From the NCBI GenBank assembly GCA_003013855.2, contig ML058477.1:1426001-1490000 (forward strand): a DNA stretch of 64,000 nt, written 5' to 3'. The notes beneath the pieces are model-generated. The model was given only the letters and a program-made list of their open reading frames with translations, was not told the origin of the DNA and did no database searches. The translations under genes and the position numbers were made by a program. The stretch comes from Liriodendron chinense. Taxonomy: Eukaryota > Streptophyta > Magnoliopsida > Magnoliales > Magnoliaceae. Shown here in pieces: positions 1 to 10,752 of the stretch (the first letter of the stretch is position 1; the number at the start of each line of letters is the position of its first letter).

Positions 1-219
1 AGTGGATCCTTGAACCCCTAGTGCCTTTTTATTAATTGATTACCTTCAGTTTAGTTTAATAGCATCTATTTACATCAATCTACTAAAATTCTGTTAATTA
101 GCTCTTCAGTAGAAGCAATTAGAAGTGTTTTGTGAATTTCTACACAAGTCCCTGTGGATCGACCTCGGTCTTACCGAGATTATTACTACATTGCAACCCT
201 ACACTTGGGGAAGCGAACA
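1..219 (+). repeat. 3' end of an Athila LTR (5' LTR of AthA, partial)
   Basis: The sequence matches the last ~220 bp of the AthC LTRs (35372-35592 and 44166-44384). It includes the shared block around the words GTGGATCGACCTCGGTC and TTACCGAG, and ends GCGAACA. The window starts inside it. It resembles the AthC LTR more than AthA's own 3' LTR at 7330-7539. Confidence 0.85.
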
Positions 220-1268
220 CCATTCCTTTTGAGTTGATGTGTGATGCGAGAGATTATGCTATTGGGGCAGTGTTAGGCCAAAAGAGGGATAAGAAGCCCC
301 ATGTTATCTACTATGCTAGTAGGACCTTGAATTCCGCCCAAGTCAATTACTTGACTATAGAGAAGGAACTCTTAGCCGTCATTTTTGCCTTGGACAAATT
401 CTGGCATTACTTAATAGGATCCAAGGTCATTGTTTTCACGAACCATGCGGCGCTGAAACATCTTCTTTCTAAGAAGGATGTTGAGCCCCATTTGCTAAGA
501 TGGATCCTACTCCTTCAAGAATTCGACTTAGAAATTAAAGATAAGAAGGGAGTAAAGAATGTGGTGGCGGATCATTTATCCCGCCTAGTTTTACCCGATT
601 TCATTGACGAGTCACCAATTGAGGACTTATTCCCTGATGAGAAACTCTTTGTTGCTATGCATCCACCATGGTACGCTGATATAATAAACTATTTTTCCAC
701 GGGTGTGATGCCGACTCATTAGACTACACAAGATAAAAGTAAATTTCTAAGGGAAGTGCGCAGATTTTTCTGGGATGAACCATTACTTTTCAAATATTGC
801 CTAGATCAAATAATTAAGAGATATGTCCCTGATGATGAAGAAAATTCTGTCATCTCCTTTTGTCATAGTCAAGCATGTGAGGGTCATTTTTCGCCAAGAA
901 AACCACTGCAAAAATTCTACAGTGTGGTTTTTATTGGCCTAACTTGTTTAGAGATACCCATGAGTTTTGCAAAGCATGCAAGCGCTATCAAAAGCTAGGA
1001 GGATTGTCCCATCGGAATATGATGCCTCTCAGCCCAATTCAACATCTCGAAGTCTTCGATTATTAGGGCATCGATTTCATAGGACTATTCCCCTCATCTT
1101 TTGAACATATCGACATATTGCTTGCCATAGACTATGTGTCCAAGTGGATAGATGCTATTCCATGTAGAACCAACAATCATCGTACAGTTCTAAAGTTCCT
1201 TAAAGAAAACATACTTTCCAGATTTGGAACGCCTCGAGCCATCATAAGTGATGGTGAGTCTCACTTTT
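220..1268 (+). pseudogene. Athila pol remnant: RNase H and N-terminal half of integrase
   Basis: Translation gives the RT-linked RNase H domain (CDARDYAIGAVLGQ near the start, TNHAALKHLLSKKD in the middle). The integrase zinc-binding region (SQACEGHF) and the start of the catalytic core follow. It is broken by TAG at 720-722 and TAG at 1064-1066, both at positions where AthC has tryptophan, and by a frame change near 900-1000. Coding stops at 1268, where the solo LTR is inserted, and resumes at 4301. There is no start codon of its own, because the LTR is fused directly to pol. It is not functional. Confidence 0.88.
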
Positions 1269-2815
1269 TGTAATGACCCGGGATTTTGGGTGCGTGTAGA
1301 TACGTACATGAGTATGTACACTACGTTAGTTCAAGCATATACATGTATAAATCCATTAACCGTTGATTTCCAAGATGAACCATCAATTACACTTATTTAT
1401 CAAAACCAACTGTTCAATTAATTATTCATCACTAGGTAAAGGTATCTGACCGTACACTTCAAATTTGGACAAGCCAATCATGGTAAACTAAACCCTTGAT
1501 CCCCATAGCTACTCATACACAAATCAATTTAACATTCTGATCCGTTCATCTTGTTTATCATACATTGACATGCTTAACCTACCGTCAAAACTATGATCTG
1601 ATGAAATTTCATGAGTAGACAAGTCATTAAAGTCTAACGGTGTATAGGTCTCACCAATAGGCCACCCAAAGACCATATTAGGAATATCAGTTTGAGAAAC
1701 TGACCGTACAATAAGTCATACTTGTGTTTAAGAACATAAACATCTAATTAGAAAAAAATTGGCCCTTCATATAACCATCCATCGAATTCGTATCCGCTGA
1801 TTGGGCCACCCAAATAACAAACCGAACCGATCATTTCGAAGATCATAGGATATATACCAAGACTACCGGTTAAATTTTCTATTAGATATGTATAAATGTC
1901 ACTTTGGATCACCTAGTGTAATGGACCACTAAAAGTGCATCTTGGTTATCTGTAAGAGATCAAGGCCCAAAATTAACCTGTATAAAGAGCGCAGAAAATG
2001 ACAGGCCTTGGTGAAGTTTCACCGAAAACTGATGGTAAACGGGACCGCTACATGTGGTTGAACTCAAAAACAAAGAAAAGGGTAAACTTGGAATTACCTT
2101 AAATATATATATGGTTGAATCGTTACTTACGTTAGTGTAAGTTTTAACGTAAGTTTACTTACCCATCTTTTGCATGAAGCGGCCCACCTAAACATCAGAT
2201 CTGCCTCATTTTTGGTGTCACACCCTAAAACTCCCTGGCCTAACTAATGAACGGAGTAGATTTGTCACATACATCACGGTGGAACCCACGTGCACAACGT
2301 GCACGTCATCCTCTCGGTCAACGTGCGTTGACCCCGTATTCAAGAAGACCGAGCGTCTTCTTCGCTGGACGCTGCAACAGCAAACGGACGCTGTCCGTCC
2401 GCACCATCCACTCCGTCCGTGTGTGGGCCCCACATCTAAGATCTGAACCGCCCATTCTTTTCCTTTAACCCACGTATGGGGTTCCCTTGAGTTTCTTTCA
2501 TAACGGTCGCCAATCCAGGCTTTTCCAAATCACCGTCCAAACGAAAAGATCCCAAGATCCGGTCCGTTGCTCTGCATGGACGGACCAAACTTCTTCAGGG
2601 GGTTCGTGTGGACCCCACCTAGGTTTCCAACGTCTCACTTGGGGTTTTGTCTACAAGAAACGAAAACGGAAGCCTTCTCCAACTCAAACTCTACCACCTT
2701 CGGTTCGGTTGTAGTACCCGCGAACTCAGGCCATTCAAGCCCATCTTAGACCGTCCAATCTCATCTAGGGTGGTGTATAAGACCCCCCTAGGTGTCGTTT
2801 CCTAGAAGAAAAACG

Positions 2816-2902
2816 TAGAGAGAGAGAGAAGAGCGGGTAGAGAGAGAAAGAGAAAGAGAAAGAGAGAGAGAGTGAGTACGAGTAGAGAGAGAGGGAGGCT
2901 TT

Positions 2903-2937
<35 letters not shown>
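2816..2937. repeat. GA-rich microsatellite in the solo LTR
   Basis: Interrupted AG/GAGA tract downstream of a TATA-like word, followed to about 3025 by AGAAGA-type purine sequence. The Tekay LTRs carry a matching CT tract (GA on their sense strand) at the equivalent place, so this is probably part of the transcribed leader of the family. Confidence 0.9.
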
Positions 2938-2940
<3 letters not shown>

Positions 2941-3444
2941 CTGGGGCAATATCCCAGCAGCAAGGAGAGAAGAAGAAGAAAGAAAAAGAAGAAGAAGAAG
3001 AAAGAAGAAGGAAAGAAGAAAGAAAGATTGAAACTGTGAGTTTAATCTCATATCGTTTTTCCATTGTATTCACAATTTCCTTTTATTTGAAATTGGTTTT
3101 TGATTTTATATTATATTGTAGATTGGTTAATCGTCATGTGAAAGTTGAAATCTTTCTTTGGTTTTGTTTTAAACGATTGTTGGAAATTTATATAGTTTCA
3201 TGAATTTATGGATTTGCGTGATTATAATTGGTGCCTTGATGGGCTGAAATTTTGTTATATTACATTCTATTTGAAAGTTGGATTTTAAAGGGTTGGTTTT
3301 ACAGTGATTTTGATAAATCATATGAATTTGATACCCATTAAGGTTGTACATGTGTGAGCTTATTTTTGAATTATCTTGGAAAGATGTTATGGAGTGTTGA
3401 TTTGGTTCATGCATAGCACGATTTGAGAACTCCAGTTATTACCG

Positions 3445-3705
3445 TAGGGTGAGCACCCTGGTGTGTGCAATAGGCCCATTGATGATTGTTTGGGTGAGCG
3501 CCCAAGTGTGTGCAACAGTCCCTGGTTGAGCGCCCTGTGTGTGCAATATACCCTTCTGATAGTCCATCGATTGTGGACGGGTTGGTTGAGCTCCCTGGTG
3601 TGTGCAAGATACCATACTAGCGTACCCGGTGGATATCAGATGATTTTAGCAGGTTGGGTGAGTTCCCTGGTGTGTACAAGAGACCAACTCTGCAGTTGTG
3701 AAACA
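3445..3705. repeat. Degenerate tandem repeat in the solo LTR
   Basis: About five imperfect units of roughly 50-70 bp share a core of the form GTGAGCxCCCxGGTGTGTGCAA followed by TAxxCC (first core near 3450, last near 3658). Short open frames here are products of the repeat, not genes. Confidence 0.7.
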
Positions 3706-4295
3706 GTGTAGGCCCGACTATAAACTGGCCCTGGATGTTCTACTGATAACCGTACTGAGATTGTTGAAGCATACTTGCATTCCATGCATCACGTGCATGT
3801 TTAAGAGGTTTTTGGTTTGATGAAATTACTATTGGAATTGTAGAGAATTGGTACTTTAATGGTTAAGTGGTTTTCTATGTCGAATTACATGTGCTAAACT
3901 ATATGAGAATGCTCACCGGCTTTTATAGCTGACGCAGTGTTATGCGATTAACCGTAGTGACAGGTGATGATTTAGAGGACTTTGAAGAAGCGGTTCCAGA
4001 TGAGGAAATACTCTAGAAGATTTTATTTGAATTAGTTATTTGATTTTTGGTTTGAAAGCATTGATGTAATAAGGTCCATTAGACGGCCATTAGTTTAGAC
4101 AGTTGGGAACAATTTCATAGACTCGTTGATTTTAGTTTAATTTTCAAAGTTGGTTTATTTTTATTCCATATATTTGGTACCTTGTGAATGGAAAGGATAA
4201 AAGTTTCAGTTGTGATTGTGAATGATTCATTCATAACACCCTTGATTTCGAAATTTGAGTTATATACTCGAGTGTCGAATTTTGGGGGCGTTACA

Positions 4296-4994
4296 CTTTT
4301 GCAATAGGCCTTTCGAAGCCTTAATGAAGAAATATGGTATTAGGCATAAAGTGAGTACCCCATACCACCCACAGACAAGTGGGCAAGTTGAAATTTCCAA
4401 TAGGGAAATCAAATAGATTTTGGAAAAAATGGTGAGACTAGATCGCAAAGATTGGTCGCTGAGATTAGTCGATGCTCTTTGGGCTCACCGTACCGCTTTT
4501 AAGACCCCCATTGGAATGTCTCCCTATAGACTTGTCTATGGTAAATCTTGTCACTTGCACGTGGAACTTGAACACAAAGCCTATTGGGCAATTCAGGCAT
4601 TAAACTTCAACATTAACAAGGCTAGCTCACCTCGTAAACTCCAATTGAATGAGCTTGATGAAATTTGGAATGATGATTATGAGAACTCGAGGATTTAGAA
4701 GAGTAGGATGAAAGCCTTTCATGACAAACACACCTTCAGGAAAACTTTCCATAAAGGCTAGAAAGTGCTCTTGTACAATTCCCAACTTCATCTTTTTCGG
4801 AGAAATTGAGATCTATATGGACCGGCCCATATATTGCTAAAAACGTTTTTCCTCATAGGGCTATCGAGATAGGGAATGCGGCGAATGGTAATTGTTTTAA
4901 AGTAAACAGACAATGCCTTAAACCATTTGTTGAAAAATTTAATTCAGACGATATGTTCATCACTCTGAAAGATCCTGTATATCAGGATGATTGA
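4296..4994 (+). pseudogene. Athila integrase, C-terminal half (continuation after the solo LTR)
   Basis: After the CTTTT target duplication the reading resumes with the catalytic-core end (TPYHPQTSGQ) and the C-terminal region (RKDWSLRLVDALWAHRT, then SIWTGPYIAKNVFP). It aligns with 41000-41653 of AthC. In-frame stops lie at about 4412, 4696 and 4759. The reading ends at 4994 near the conserved DD-stop-SPS context also seen after AthC integrase. Confidence 0.85.
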
Positions 4995-6085
4995 TCGCCT
5001 AGTCGGACAGAGGTATAGAGTAGATTAGGTTTAGTTATTTTTTCTGTTTTATTGCTTTAGTAGATTTAGTCGTCGGAAGTAGATTCCCATGATCAACTCT
5101 TTTATTTTTATCATTGCTCTCATGTTCTTGCTCATTGTATATTTTTTTTACATTGAGGACAATGCAAGATTTGGTTGGGGGGGTGAGATTCCTAGATGAA
5201 TTTAGTATTTGTAACATCTCGAGCAATGTTTGTAGAAAATTTTAAGTTTTTCTGAAATTCAAAACTCTTTTGGAAAACTTTGTTCCTATGCACTTGGGAT
5301 GTCATAAGTATGAAAGGATGAGAGACGAATTAGTATGATTTTGAGGCCTTTAAATTAGCTTAAATATAATAGTTTTCTATATGAACTCCCCTATTTATAT
5401 TATCGATATAAAATTTGAACATTTTTTAGTCTAGTTCACATTACACAATTCTCGTGGTTTGAAGAGATTACGTAGATTTGTAGATTGGTTAGAATGAAGA
5501 TTTGAGGTGTTAAGGAACCAAGCCGGGGAACTTTGTCCATCCTTGTCCATGTGAAATAAGAGAAAAGAACGAGAGATATAGATTTCTAAAAATCCTATCT
5601 AATATTGAAAGAATACTATGGTTATTCATTGAATAAAGGGCTACCTATTACCAACCAGGGGATGGTCTACCCGTAACCAAAGCTGGAAATGGAAAGTAGT
5701 GTGAAAGCCGTCGAAGGAATAGTAAGGCAATTTCTTGTCATAGGCATTTGTTTGAGCTGTACACCTTTGGATTTTTAGTTTGACTGATCTTCGAAGAAGG
5801 TAATTCTGGAAACTAATGAGATGAACATTCACTATATATGCACACTAGCTAAAACTTGTTTGAATTCTTCAATTTATTAATCAATCAGTGAGAATTTGAT
5901 GTGGACACTTGTTATGTTTAGGGAGCTTAAGGTTTCAACATCTATCATTCAGTTTTTCTTAATTTTGCACTCGTATGCCTTGAAGAATATAGAAGCATAG
6001 TTTTCGAAAGAGAGTTGGGTTTTGAAAAGTTGGATTTGTTTCATTCATCTTTTGCATGAGACTAGAAAAATGCTGGTTGGGGGTG
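4995..6085 (+). other. Conserved non-coding 3' region of AthA with polypurine tract
   Basis: No credible open frame. The stretch aligns block by block with 41656-42787 of AthC and with the reverse complement of 47096-48121 of AthB. Shared blocks include TTTACATTGAGGACAATG (about 5148-5165), a G-rich TTGGTTGGGGGGG word just after it, and the GGGGATGGTCTACCCGTAAC block (about 5661). The polypurine tract adjoining the LTR is GCTGGTTGGGGGTG (6072-6085). An env-like frame, sometimes found here in Athila elements, is absent. Confidence 0.75.
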
Positions 6086-7539
6086 TATTGAGCTCTGAAT
6101 TTTGCATATTCTAACCCTAATTCATCACACATTATGCATGGTTTACATGTTTAAAAGACTATTCTAATACATGTTTTGTGATTGTAGGATTGAGAGAGAG
6201 AGACTTCACTAATTCAATGCGTAATGAGTCACTTTGTATACATTGAAGATCAAAAGATTAAGTACCAAATAGTGGAAGAAAGATGCAAGGGAGAAAAAAA
6301 AGAAAGAAGAAAAGTTGCAGAAAAATAAACTATCGCCCGGTCGGCCATGGCCCACGACCGGTCTTTCAACTGGTCGGAAGTTTAAATCAGAAGACCTTGT
6401 GCTGCCAACCTTGCTGGACCAAAAACAGATGAAACCGACCGGTCGTCCGATCGGTCGGCCACCACAGACGACCGTTCGTCAACCGGTTGTATTTTTTTAG
6501 AGCTGAGAAGTTTTTAAAAGAAACTCGCTGGACCAAAACAGAGGGTCAACGAACGGTCATCCGATTGGTCGGCCAGAGGTCACGATCGATCACCGACCGG
6601 TCGACCAAGCAACAAAAAAAAAAACAAAAATTTCTATTATTGTTCCGAATTTCTCTCCGCAAGTGCATAATTCCTTACGCAATTTTAGAATCTTCCATAC
6701 AATAGAGCATCAAAACTATAAAAAGACACCTAGGGTTCGTCCTTAAGGTATCCAAGAAGAGATTGGAGGTCGTGGGAAGTGAAGGAGAGCATCGTGGAGC
6801 ATCCACAACTCCGCTGACTTCAGGTTTTTCTAGTTTTTCATGTTTTTCTTTAGTTTTTCTTTTTATTTTAGTTGTAACATGATGATGCTCGATTAGAACC
6901 TCTTAGCTAAGGCTAAGAGGTGAAGCTCGTAGCTAGTTTTCATGTAGAATTAGTTTAATTCAAGTACCTTTACTTAAAGTTTGGATTTTTAAGTTCTAGT
7001 TTGAATAAATTTCGTATTTTTAGATGTTTTATGAGAGTTCATTGCTTCGGACATGAGTTCCTTGCAATTCTCTGAGATTATCACATTTGGATTGATTAGA
7101 TTTAAATTGTAGTAACCCTAGAGCATTCCATAATCTCTTGGCATGGTTGTTACTTCGAAGGCTACATGTTTGAATTTTATGTGCTTTATTAGAACTAGAA
7201 TCTTATTTTCTGACTTAAGTGGGATTGTTTGTGCTTGAATGCTTAATCTTCCAACTAGATGAGAGATAGAACTTCGAATCTAGTTGTGTTTATGCTTGGA
7301 TGAACGAATTCACATGGAACTACTACTATAAGTGGATCCTTGAGGCCTTAGTTCCATTAATTAACAGATTTTTATAAAAGTTACTGTTTTTATTTAGTTT
7401 TTAAAATCAAACTTCAAAATTGCTGAATTTAAAGTTTCTAGAATGGTTTGAATTGGTTTACGCTAATTCCCTGTGGATCGACCTCGGTCTTACCGAGTTA
7501 TTATTACATCGCAAGCCTTGCACTTGAGGCGAGTGAACA
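6086..7539 (+). repeat. 3' LTR of AthA
   Basis: Starts TATTGAGCTC (TGTTGAGCTC in AthC, so the terminal TG is mutated) and ends GTGAACA. It holds an array of GACCGGTC-like words (about 6326-6605), a TATA box ACTATAAAAAG (about 6715-6725), the CTAAGAGGTGAAGC block, and the terminal GTGGATCGACCTCGG block. About 1454 bp. Its last 200 bp differ clearly from 1-219. Confidence 0.85.
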
Positions 7540-7540
7540 A

Positions 7541-7968
7541 CATGCCATGATTCCCATGTAGTGTAACACACTGCCAGTGACCATCGCTGAGGACGAGTGA
7601 CCACCGGATGACACGCCATGGTTGTCACGCTCAACATAGTGCCAATAATCGTCGCGGCGGACAGGTGACCACTGGAAAGCATATTATGGCTGCTAATAAG
7701 GTATAACACAGTGTCATTGACCGCCGCTGCGAACGGGTGACCACAGGAAGATACATCATGGCTACTAAATGGTACAACATAATGCCAGTGACCATCGCTG
7801 CGGACGGGTGACCACAGGAAGACATATCATAGCTGTTAAATTGTATGACATAATGCCAGTGACCATCACTGCGGACGGGTGACCACATGAAGAAAAATTA
7901 TGGCTGTCAGGTGGTATAACACAGTGTCATTGACCGTCGCTACGGATGGGTGACCACAGGAAGACACA
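7541..7968. repeat. Minisatellite, about 71-bp unit, six copies
   Basis: Six consecutive imperfect units, each holding ATGGCTG-like, then CAGTGACCATCGCTG, then GGACGGGTGACCAC. Best-matched neighbours are the units starting near 7752 and 7823. The array starts immediately after the AthA 3' LTR. Open frames through it on the minus strand are repeat artefacts. Confidence 0.85.
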
Positions 7969-8311
7969 CGCAACTACCTGAGCTGCTCAACTGACGGACA
8001 CTGCTTTGGATGGGAAGTACATCAACTGATTTTAGCGATAGTAGTTCATAATGAAGTATTTCAAATATTTTGGAACTCTTTGATTACGGTTTTTTATGAT
8101 AAACATAATCTCTTTGACTTAGTTTCATAACTCGATCCGAGATGAATAAAGTTCATATAATGGATACGATGAGCACAAAGTACATATACTTTATCTTTAT
8201 TGCATGACTGATAGAGGATTGCATTTATACTTGATGATTAGTGCATCGGGTGAATTATGCACTTGATTTGGTTAATTTACATTATGTATGTCTTTAATTC
8301 AACCACATTAT

Positions 8312-9055
8312 TGTTAATGATTGATGCCTGGAGAGTTTAGATCACTCGGATAGGCTATGTCGAGCTATATTTCTTTGAAACTTCAAGCTCGATGAGCTAA
8401 ATTATGCATTTCGGAGTTTGAGAATGGCTAAGTATCGGGGCTGATATATACCTATTTATGCCGATAATTGATAAACGGTGGGAATTATTGCCTTATGATA
8501 GGAGGATGTTAAATCCGGCTTGGCATTAATGAGATTGCACCTAATTTTACTTGGTCTCAGTCAATCTTCAAGCCAACAGGGCACTTCCGAGGGCCGAGAA
8601 TGACTAAGTACTAGGCCTATTTATTTCTTAATTGACGTATCTAGCAAATACCAATGAAGATTATCCTTGAATGGTGCTGGATTATGTTCATTAGGGTTGT
8701 AATGATGTTAAATCCGGTTTGGTGTCAGTGAGATCGCGCTTAATTCTACTTGGCATCAGTCGATCTTCGAGCCAATAGGGCACTTCCCAGGGTTGAAAAT
8801 GACCAAGTACTGGGCATGTTTATCGCTTATTAGCATATTTAGCGGTTAGGACAATAATTAATGTCGATGCGGTGCATTATTATGGTGTTTCGGATCATGG
8901 AGGAGCTAAGTCTCTTTCTTGGCGTCGGTCAAATTCCGCTTAATTTCAATGAATGTCGGTCACATTATGCTTCTGTAAAGCGCTTTTCAGAGTTGCGAAA
9001 TTGACTAAGTATTGGTCATTTTTTATTAAATCATGGATTGTAGGCCTTAAACATT
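8312..9055. repeat. Diverged tandem repeat, about 199-bp unit
   Basis: Units start near 8312, 8511, 8710 and 8908 (spacing 199, 199, 198). Shared blocks in order are AAATCCGGxTTGG, CAGTxxATCTTCxAGCCAA, AGGGCACTTCC and GACTAAGTACTxGGCxT. The first and last copies are the most diverged, and the last is partial. No coding sequence. The spacer 7969-8311 is AT-rich with nothing recognised. Confidence 0.75.
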
Positions 9056-9099
9056 TACTGTTGGGAAATCCAGTCCGAGGGATGGATAAAGAACGTCAA

Positions 9100-9887
9100 T
9101 GTGTGTCCAGGAGACATACTACGATGGAGAGGTGGGCCACACCACAGAATTCCCGGGTTGGTAAGATCATTCGAGCACGTGTGCCCTAAGGTGGGCCCAT
9201 GTGATCACCACCCCACCCCCCCACCCCCCCCCCCCCCCCCCCCCCCCCCCCGGAGGCGCATGTGTCCAAAGATCAAAAAGAGAGGGAGAGAGAGTACCTC
9301 CCTTCCGGGTGCATGTACTATAGCACATGCACATGGAATGGAAAGGTGGGCACATGTCCCTCTGGGAGTTAATCATTCTTTTTGTTTTCTCATGCAGTGA
9401 GGGAATGGGCGCATGTCTCTCTTTAAAGTGAATTTTTTTCACTACTAAGCCACTTTCTTGATATTTCAAACTTCCAAGGAGGTGGGCTTATGTCACCCTT
9501 TCTGGCGAGGGGTTCCGGCAAGGGAGATGGGCGCATGTTACCCTTTCTGGCGATGGTTTTCAGCAAGGGAAGACAGAGTGAGTGCATGTTACCTCTTGCG
9601 TCTCTCTGACATCGTCTGCGGAATGAAAATCTCTCTCTATCATCAGGTGAGTGCACTATTTATAATATACTAATAAGGTCCCAGGTAATGAAAAATGGCA
9701 AGCGCATGTATTTGGGAGAGGGGGATTATGCACATGTCATTAGAGAGTGGGCGCATTTTCGGTTGTGGGTGCATGTGCCCACGCTTAGCAAATTTTAGAT
9801 TTTTCTCCTTTTGAAATATATGAAGAGGAGTTCATGAGCACATGTGGTGAGGGTGTGAGCGCATGTCTCCTTTGTGGTCTACGCATG
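9100..9887. repeat. Region dotted with GCGCATGT-like words, with a poly-C tract
   Basis: At least a dozen GCGCATGT, GCACATGT or GTGCATGT words occur, usually preceded by GTGG or ATGG, with irregular spacing. Two adjacent copies near 9490 and 9540 share a longer block (ACCCTTTCTGGCGA). A 28-C run sits at 9224-9251. Open frames here are low-complexity and not credible as genes. Confidence 0.6.
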
Positions 9888-10752
9888 TGTAATGCCTCGA
9901 TTTTCATGGCTTGGGTATGAACCATTGCCATGAGAACCTGAGGTAAATTTAGGGAGAAAGTGTCATGTATAAGCGTAGTCTCCCGTTGGATTAAGTTTTC
10001 ACACTCACAATCTAAATAGTGGGCACCATAAATACGAAAGATAACAATACCATGAAGATAAAACTAACATCCACACAAAAGCATAAATATAAATAGTTAT
10101 GAGTCCACCCATTTGGGACTCGATACAAACTCAAAGCATCAAGTATCTAAAGGAAATGATAATAAGAAAAAGACATCTAATTTATTGATTTAGCTCATAG
10201 ATCTCAGCCACGTCGGGGGTAGGGTTCCTCCTCAGCATACTCCACACCCTCTTCAGCAAGAGCGTCATCAAGAGCAACTTCAGGCTCTCCATTCTCCACC
10301 ATCACTCCTTTAATCATTTGTATGGTTCATATTCCAAACATGAGTGACCATCTCAATGTGAGGTCCTCTCAGGATTGCTCACCAACATTGTTAGCCAAGC
10401 ATAATTTAGGAGACAATAATCACAAAACATTCAATTAAATCTTGGTTACATGAATGGATGCATGCACATATCCCTCAGCCTAGGGATACTCATCCAGCTG
10501 AAAAATGTGATCTGGAAGTCACTAAGGACACACGTCGGCCTCACAATGCAAATCCATCGAAAGTAGTCATCACCAGCAAAAATACGAAAGTTACGTGTTT
10601 ATAGTGAATGGCTCACCCAATAAATCCATCAATGGTGGTTTGGAAGCCAACGAAAATACCAAAAGGATACGTGCTTACAGCAAACAGACCACCTGACAAT
10701 AATATGGCTCGTCACCACATGTCTCGTTAGTGCCATGATATGCATGATTAAG
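9888..10752 (-). mobile_element. Old Tekay-like LTR, left part
   Basis: Begins TGTAATGCCTCG, parallel to the plus-strand reading of the Tekay LTR (TGTAACACCCC at 10753), and shares its layout, including the CCCATTTGGGACT block (CCCATTGGGACT in Tekay). It is interrupted at 10752 by the young Tekay element (TSD TTAAG at 10748-10752 and 32330-32334). Rejoining the two flanks gives TGCATGATTAAGCCAACC, which matches GCATGAGTTAACC inside the Tekay LTR (about 11457-11469). This confirms that the flanks are one LTR of the same family. Confidence 0.75.

Larger units (their letters stand above)
1269..4295 (+). mobile_element. Solo LTR, Tekay/Del-like chromovirus
   Basis: This 3027-bp insert has TGTAA...TTACA ends and is flanked by the 5-bp duplication CTTTT (1264-1268 and 4296-4300). 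Removing it rejoins the interrupted integrase reading. It has no retroviral genes and no second LTR, so it is a solo LTR. Ends and layout match the Tekay LTR at 29577-32329: a TATA-like GTATAAG near 2775 followed by a GA microsatellite, and a 3' end close to GGGGGCGTTACA. Sense strand is inferred as plus from that layout. Confidence 0.85.
1..7539 (+). mobile_element. Athila-type Ty3/gypsy element AthA, decayed, internally deleted and split
   Basis: Plus-strand remnant running from the tail of a 5' LTR through RNase H and integrase remnants and a non-coding 3' region to a 3' LTR. Gag, protease and most of reverse transcriptase are missing, because the LTR tail at 219 is joined directly to RNase H coding sequence. 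A solo LTR (1269-4295) splits the integrase. Lineage is inferred from close protein and LTR similarity to AthC (34001-44384), which has a tRNA-Asp-type primer site. The left end lies outside the window, so no target duplication can be checked. The two LTR parts look like different subfamilies, so the element may be a recombinant. Confidence 0.85.

Noticed and set aside
2765..3073. Ser/Leu-rich minus-strand frames of ~100 codons
   Set aside because: Read through a GA microsatellite; low-complexity artefact. The same applies to frames at 12219-12436 and 31028-31273.
7458..7888. Minus-strand frames of ~85 codons with repeated CHPVVTRPQR-like motif
   Set aside because: The motif repeats because the 71-bp minisatellite is read through; unit length is not even a multiple of three.
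9101..9469. Proline- and glycine-rich frames around 9200
   Set aside because: Produced by the poly-C tract.
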